From the NCBI GenBank assembly GCA_005884465.1, contig VAZH01000083.1, positions 1 to 10,040 on the forward strand: a DNA stretch of 10,040 bases, in the 5' to 3' direction. Source of the DNA: Alphaproteobacteria bacterium. GTDB lineage: Bacteria; Pseudomonadota; Alphaproteobacteria; Rhizobiales; Xanthobacteraceae. Below, piece by piece: positions 6,823-10,040 of this stretch. A program made the position numbers and the translations under genes. The first letter of the stretch is position 1. Each line of letters opens with the position of its first letter. The notes under the pieces were generated by a model. It searched no databases. It had not been told where the DNA came from and saw only the letters and a list, made by a program, of their open reading frames with translations.

Positions 6823-7338
6823 ATGACCGCAGCTTCCAAGCCGTTCTCGGGTCAAGAGGAATTCTTTTGGAAAACCAAGACGTTGGAGGAGATGTCCAAC
6901 GCTGAATGGGAAAGCCTGTGCGACGGCTGCGCGCGTTGCTGCCTGGAAAAGCTTGAAGACGAAGATACCGGCAAGATCTATTTCACCCACGTTTCCTGCA
7001 AGCTCTTGGATGCGGGGCTATGCACCTGCAAGGACTATGCGAACCGGTCCGACCTGGTCCCCGATTGCGTCAGGCTTACGCCGGAAAACGTCCGCACCCT
7101 CAACTGGCTGCCGCCGAGCTGCGGCTACAAGCTCGTGGCGGACGGACGCGATCTGTACTGGTGGCATCCCCTGATTTCAGGCGATCCCAATACGGTTCAC
7201 GAAGCCGGCGTCTCCGTGCGGGGGCGGGTGCAGGGAACGGAGAACGAGATCGCGGACTCCGACCTCGAAGATCACATCGTGCAATGGCCTTCGCACCTGC
7301 CAAAACGGGCGCGTATCAAAAAGCGGCCACAATCCTGA
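6823..7338 (+). CDS. YcgN / UPF0260 family cysteine-cluster protein
   Basis: A 171-residue soluble protein of the UPF0260 (YcgN) family, which has no established biochemical role; the cysteine cluster is generally taken as metal-binding. The N-terminal part shows [22 protein letters not shown], close to the family pattern, followed by CxxCxxCC (Cys33, Cys36, Cys39, Cys40 from the chosen start). Further conserved-type cysteines occur in [25 protein letters not shown] and [15 protein letters not shown] and ISVRG-like VSVRGRV follow, and the C-terminus is basic. No signal peptide or membrane segment is present, so it should be cytoplasmic. Length is typical. ATG 6823 is preferred for its AGGA; ATG 6802 would add seven basic residues. 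It is divergent from the PBP unit and 158 bp before the MFS gene; neither neighbour indicates a function. Confidence 0.93.
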   Translation: MTAASKPFSGQEEFFWKTKTLEEMSNAEWESLCDGCARCCLEKLEDEDTGKIYFTHVSCKLLDAGLCTCKDYANRSDLVPDCVRLTPENVRTLNWLPPSCGYKLVADGRDLYWWHPLISGDPNTVHEAGVSVRGRVQGTENEIADSDLEDHIVQWPSHLPKRARIKKRPQS

Positions 7339-7496
7339 AAACCGCGCGCCAATAGATGAGGCGGCGGCGATGGTGCTCTCGTGGGACGCACCCATGCGCG
7401 CAAGGCGCTGCCGCGGCCTGGATTTGCCCCCTAGATTGCAGGCGATACAGCGATTCCGCTGCGACCCACCGTCGCGCCCATTAAGCATACGCCCGT

Positions 7497-9074
7497 ATGA
7501 ACAAGTTCGAACGGCAGAGCCGTCACCCGGCTGAGCCACAAACATTGCCCGAAGCCATCGCCGGCGATCTGTCGCATTTGCCGGCTGAGGTCATCGATAT
7601 CAGCGACGCGCCGCCGATCGCGCCAAAGGCGCCGCTGACCCAAGGCGAAGTCCGCACCATCCTGATGAGCCTGATGCTGACGATGTTTCTGGCCGCCCTC
7701 GACCAGACCATCGTCGCGACCGCGCTACCGACCATCGGCCGGCAATTCCAGGACGTCTCCAACCTGTCGTGGGTGATCACCGCCTATCTCCTGGCCTCGA
7801 CCGCGGTGGCGCCGGTGTTCGGCACGCTGAGCGACATCTACGGCCGCCGCGCCATGATCATCCTGGCGATGAGCCTGTTCGTCGCCGGCTCGGTGCTGTG
7901 CGCGCTGGCGCCGAACATGCCGGTGCTGATTCTCGCGCGCGGGCTGCAGGGCCTCGGCGGCGGCGGCATCTTGCCGATCGTGCAGACCGTGATCTCGGAC
8001 GTGGTGACACCGCGCGAGCGCGGCCAGTATCAGGCTTACTTCAGCGGCGTATGGGTCGCGGCAGGTGTCGGCGGGCCTGTCCTCGGCGGCGTATTCGCCG
8101 AGCATCTGCACTGGTCGATGATCTTCTGGATCAACGTGCCGCTCGGGCTTGGTTCGCTGGCGCTGCTGCTGCCCAGGATGGGCAAGATCCCGGTGTTTCA
8201 CCGCCGGCGCAAGGTCGACTGGCTGGGCGGCCTGCTGCTGATGGCCTCCGCTGTCGTTTTCATGCTGGTGCTGACCTGGGGCGGCAACCGTTATCTCTGG
8301 CTGTCCCCCACCATCATGGCGATGGTGGGCGCGTCCATCGCGCTGGCGCTGGCGTTCGTCTGGCATGCCCGCAAGGCCGAAGAGCCTTTCCTGCCGTTGC
8401 CGCTGATGGGCGGAACAGTCGTGCCCTACGCGATGGCCGCCGGTGGCTGCGCGCTGGGCGCGATGCTGGGCCTGACCGTGCATCTGCCGCTGTATTATGA
8501 GGTGGTTTATCACCTCAGCGCCAGCGAGGCGGGGCTTTCGCTGATCCCGCTGGCGGCTGTTTCAACCGGCGGCGCTGCGATCGCCGGGCGGACCATGGCC
8601 CGCGCAAGGCATTACAAGCGGGTAGCCATCATCGGAAACGTATGCGCGGCGCTGGCGGGAATTGCGCTGGCGCTCACGATGCTGCCGCTGTGGGCGCTGC
8701 TCACGCTGCTGTCGGTGTTCGCGCTTGGGCTCGGCACCACGTTCCCGGTCACCGTGGTCTCGATTCAAAACGCGGTGGCACGCTCGCAGGTCGGCACCGT
8801 GACCGGCGCGATGAATTTCTTCCGGGCGCTGACGGCATCGTTCACGGTGGCGGCATTCAGCGCGATCCTGTTGATGGCGCTCGGCGCGGACATTTCGCTT
8901 GCCGGAGAACATCGCGGACCTGTGAATTCGATTGCCGCCGCCGACATGATCGCGGCGTTCCGCTATGTGTTCGGCGCAGCCGCGGCGATGCTCGCCTGCG
9001 CGGCGCTGTGCATGATCCTGATGGAAGAGAAGCCGCTGGCCGGCCCGGCCACCGCGGTGAAGATGGCGGAGTAG
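7497..9074 (+). CDS. MFS multidrug efflux transporter, DHA2 (EmrB/QacA) type
   Basis: Inner-membrane drug:proton antiporter of the major facilitator superfamily, 525 residues, fitting the 14-TM DHA2 family. An approximately 50-residue cytoplasmic N-terminus precedes TM1. Motif D1 appears as LDQTIVATALPTI (68-80), motif A between TM2 and TM3 as GTLSDIYGRR (109-118), and motif C, typical of exporters, as GVWVAAGVGGPVLGG (184-198). The R-containing segment VLILARGLQGLGGGG (143-157) is motif B-like. FWINVPLGLGSLALL and a second set of hydrophobic helices complete the fold. Substrate cannot be predicted. No EmrA-type membrane fusion gene or TetR/MarR regulator sits beside it in the window, so it may work alone as QacA-type pumps do. 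ATG 7497 has no clear ribosome site; a start further in, before TM1, is possible. Family assignment is firm. Confidence 0.95.
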   Translation: MNKFERQSRHPAEPQTLPEAIAGDLSHLPAEVIDISDAPPIAPKAPLTQGEVRTILMSLMLTMFLAALDQTIVATALPTIGRQFQDVSNLSWVITAYLLASTAVAPVFGTLSDIYGRRAMIILAMSLFVAGSVLCALAPNMPVLILARGLQGLGGGGILPIVQTVISDVVTPRERGQYQAYFSGVWVAAGVGGPVLGGVFAEHLHWSMIFWINVPLGLGSLALLLPRMGKIPVFHRRRKVDWLGGLLLMASAVVFMLVLTWGGNRYLWLSPTIMAMVGASIALALAFVWHARKAEEPFLPLPLMGGTVVPYAMAAGGCALGAMLGLTVHLPLYYEVVYHLSASEAGLSLIPLAAVSTGGAAIAGRTMARARHYKRVAIIGNVCAALAGIALALTMLPLWALLTLLSVFALGLGTTFPVTVVSIQNAVARSQVGTVTGAMNFFRALTASFTVAAFSAILLMALGADISLAGEHRGPVNSIAAADMIAAFRYVFGAAAAMLACAALCMILMEEKPLAGPATAVKMAE

Positions 9075-9165
9075 GGCGGCCTTTCAGCGGTTCAGCCCTC
9101 ACTTTCCCTCGGCCGCGATTTGATCTAACAGCGCCGGCAGCACGTCGTCACAGGTCAAATCCGAC

Positions 9166-9171
9166 AAGGAG
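9166..9171 (+). promoter_or_regulatory. Strong ribosome binding site of the small ORF
   Basis: AAGGAG ends 5 nt before ATG 9177. It is the best ribosome site in the window and supports the small gene as real. Confidence 0.7.
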
Positions 9172-9176
9172 CCGCC

Positions 9177-9398
9177 ATGAGCAAACCCTCCATCGAGCAA
9201 ACAAGGATGGGCAGCGAAGGCATTGCCTTCTGCATCGCCCGGACCCTGATCGAACGCGATCCCTCGCTGAAGGCGCCGATGCGCGCCAACCTGCGCAAGA
9301 TGTGGGAGCTTCTGGAGGAACGCGAAGACCATGGCGCCGCCGACATGGTCGACACCATGATCAAGGCGCTCAACGATCCTGCGTTTTTCAAGCCGTGA
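9177..9398 (+). CDS. Small conserved-looking hypothetical protein
   Basis: A 73-residue soluble, probably all-helical protein of unknown function. It contains GSEGIAFCIARTLIERDPSL near the start, RANLRKMWELLEEREDHGAA in the middle and a closing DTMIKALNDPAFFKP. A single Cys is present; there is no signal peptide or membrane segment. I recall near-identical small proteins in bradyrhizobial genomes, without a known role. The start is well supported by AAGGAG at 5 nt spacing. It lies 102 bp after the MFS gene and just before a palindromic repeat and strong stem-loop, which may end its transcript. Confidence 0.8.
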   Translation: MSKPSIEQTRMGSEGIAFCIARTLIERDPSLKAPMRANLRKMWELLEEREDHGAADMVDTMIKALNDPAFFKP

Positions 9399-9402
9399 GT
9401 TC

Positions 9403-9480
9403 GAGCATGGTCCGGAAAAGTGGAAACCGGTTTTCCCTCGGGACAAACGCGAAGCGTTTGCCCGGAGATCATGCTCAAAC
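9403..9480. repeat. Palindromic intergenic repeat element (Bradyrhizobium-group type)
   Basis: A compact nested palindrome. Outer arms GAGCATGGTC (9403-9412) and GATCATGCTC (9467-9476) pair with one G-U. Inside, GGAAAA (9414-9419) pairs with TTTTCC (9431-9436) around the palindrome AAACCGGTTT (9424-9433). GGG-A-CAAACGC (9440-9450) pairs with GCGTTTG-CCC (9454-9463) around a GAA loop. The outer consensus, with an internal GGAAAAGTGG...ACCGGTTTTCC, is one I recall as an abundant intergenic element in Bradyrhizobium, Rhodopseudomonas and Nitrobacter genomes. Copy number and mobility cannot be judged from one copy. Confidence 0.7.
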
Positions 9481-9490
9481 AAAAGATAAT

Positions 9491-9529
9491 GCTAGAGTCT
9501 AATTCAACCCTGTTGAATTAGACTCTAGC
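9491..9529. terminator. 18-bp perfect stem-loop between convergent genes
   Basis: GCTAGAGTCTAATTCAAC (9491-9508) and its exact reverse complement (9512-9529) flank a CCT loop, giving an 18-bp stem without mismatch. It lies 3 bp beyond the response regulator stop and about 90 bp beyond the small gene stop, between convergent genes, so a bidirectional terminator is plausible. It lacks a T-run on either side and is relatively AT-rich. It directly follows the palindromic repeat and may be part of the same composite element. Confidence 0.5.
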
Positions 9530-9532
9530 GGC

Positions 9533-9920
9533 TCAGCTGGCTCGCTCCAGCCGCATGTCGATTTCCTCCCGCAGCAGGGTGAAGTCGATCGGCTTGGTGA
9601 GCAGGCCGTCTGCCCGCTTTCGATCGCCTTGCGTTTGGTGTCGGCATCGCCGTAGGCGGTGATCATGATGAACGGGACGTCAGGCCGCAGCTTTTTGACC
9701 TTGGGCAGCATTTCAAGGCCGGTCATGCCGGGCATGTTGATGTCCGACAGGATCAGTATCAGCGACTGTTCGATGGTGTCGGCGATGCGCACCAGCGCGT
9801 CCGCGGCCGAACTCGCAAATCCATCACAAAGCGTTGCGCGCGCAGGTCGCGCCGGAATTGCCGGCGGAACAGCGCCTCGACGTCGGGCTCGTCATCCACC
9901 ACAAGAACCAAAACGCTCAC
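9533..9920 (-). pseudogene. Single-domain response regulator (CheY-like receiver), two frameshifts
   Basis: Phosphorylatable receiver protein of a two-component system. Reading through two single-base gaps gives a 129-residue product that is only a receiver domain with no output domain. It has the acidic pair D9-D10 in VLVVDDEP, phosphoacceptor Asp60 in LSDINMPGMTGLEML, Thr88 in IMITAYGDAD and Lys110 in LLTKPIDF. The first break is at about 9816/9817 (GATTT then GCG; one more T restores DFASSA). The second is at 9613-9615 (GGG; one more G restores ESGADGLLTKPID). As written, the first frame ends early. Only the middle piece reads in one frame as a separate ORF. The GTG start at 9920 has AGAGG 6 nt upstream and overlaps the kinase stop as GTGA. 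All active-site residues survive when corrected, which fits sequencing error or very recent decay. Confidence 0.85.
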
Positions 9921-10040
9921 GTCTGACCTCTGGTTTTATTTGCAATATTGCTTGCCCGTGGCAGGACGATCGTGAATTCCGTGAACTGCCCAGATGCCGT
10001 TTCGACGTCGATCGTGCCACCGTGTTGTTTCACGATGATG
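9917..10040 (-). CDS. Sensor histidine kinase, C-terminal end (partial)
   Basis: The last 40 residues of a histidine kinase, cut by the right edge. VKQHGGTIDVETASGQFTEF followed by TIVLPR is the typical end of the HATPase_c ATP-binding domain, corresponding to the final strands after the G2 box. A short polar tail precedes TGA at 9919-9917. The stop overlaps the GTG start of the response regulator by 4 nt (GTGA), so the two are co-transcribed and probably translationally coupled as a cognate pair. The signal it senses, its sensor domain and whether it is membrane-bound all lie outside the window. Confidence 0.85.
   Translation of the reverse strand, partial: IIVKQHGGTIDVETASGQFTEFTIVLPRASNIANKTRGQT

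Noticed and set aside
7725..8513. Long minus-strand open frame (262 codons) over the MFS gene
   Set aside because: It is antisense to a clear transporter, rich in His, Gln and Arg as expected of a GC-rich shadow frame, and has no recognisable domain.
9403..9480. CRISPR-like or attachment-site interpretation of the palindrome
   Set aside because: There is one copy only, no repeat-spacer pattern, and no integrase or tRNA gene nearby.
8642..9502. 286-codon plus-strand frame across the end of the MFS gene and the small ORF
   Set aside because: Out-of-frame read-through of two real genes and the repeat; Arg/Gly/Ala-rich with no domain.

Overview
The window reads as a chromosomal segment from an alphaproteobacterium, most likely the Bradyrhizobium / Rhodopseudomonas / Nitrobacter group. 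The reasons are high G+C coding bias, the style of the PBP1a and YcgN-type proteins, a palindromic intergenic element I recall from that group, and a candidate CtrA box. I judge this from recall and sequence style, with no database search.

Layout. (1) Positions 1-1551, minus strand: a membrane O-acyltransferase with a C-terminal SGNH-type domain, broken by one apparent single-base deletion and running off the left edge. (2) 1552-1881: a 330-bp divergent intergenic region with a consensus-like CtrA box (TTAA-N7-TTAAC). (3) 1882-2876, plus strand: a small Arg-tailed protein and a putative lipoprotein, 17 bp apart. (4) 6390-2906, minus strand: a tight three-gene unit of class A penicillin-binding protein, DUF1214 protein and DUF1254-like protein, joined by a 3-nt gap and a 4-nt ATGA overlap. 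(5) 6391-6822: a gene-poor divergent region; a 9-bp inverted repeat sits at the PBP start and small hairpins lie further along. (6) 6823-9398, plus strand: a YcgN/UPF0260 cysteine-cluster protein, a DHA2-type 14-TM MFS exporter and a small conserved-looking protein. (7) 9403-9529: a palindromic repeat followed by an 18-bp perfect stem-loop, between convergent genes. (8) 10040-9533, minus strand: the end of a sensor histidine kinase overlapping by GTGA a single-domain response regulator; the regulator needs two single-base insertions to read through.

The gene groups are mostly housekeeping or envelope functions: peptidoglycan synthesis, surface acylation, lipoprotein, efflux and signalling. 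I see no defence system, CRISPR array, transposase, tRNA or rRNA. All three frame breaks fit loss of one base from a short homopolymer, so either sequencing error or recent pseudogenisation could explain them. The most useful leads are those frame breaks, the PBP1a-DUF1214-DUF1254 linkage, the CtrA box, the inverted repeat at the PBP start and the composite palindrome.
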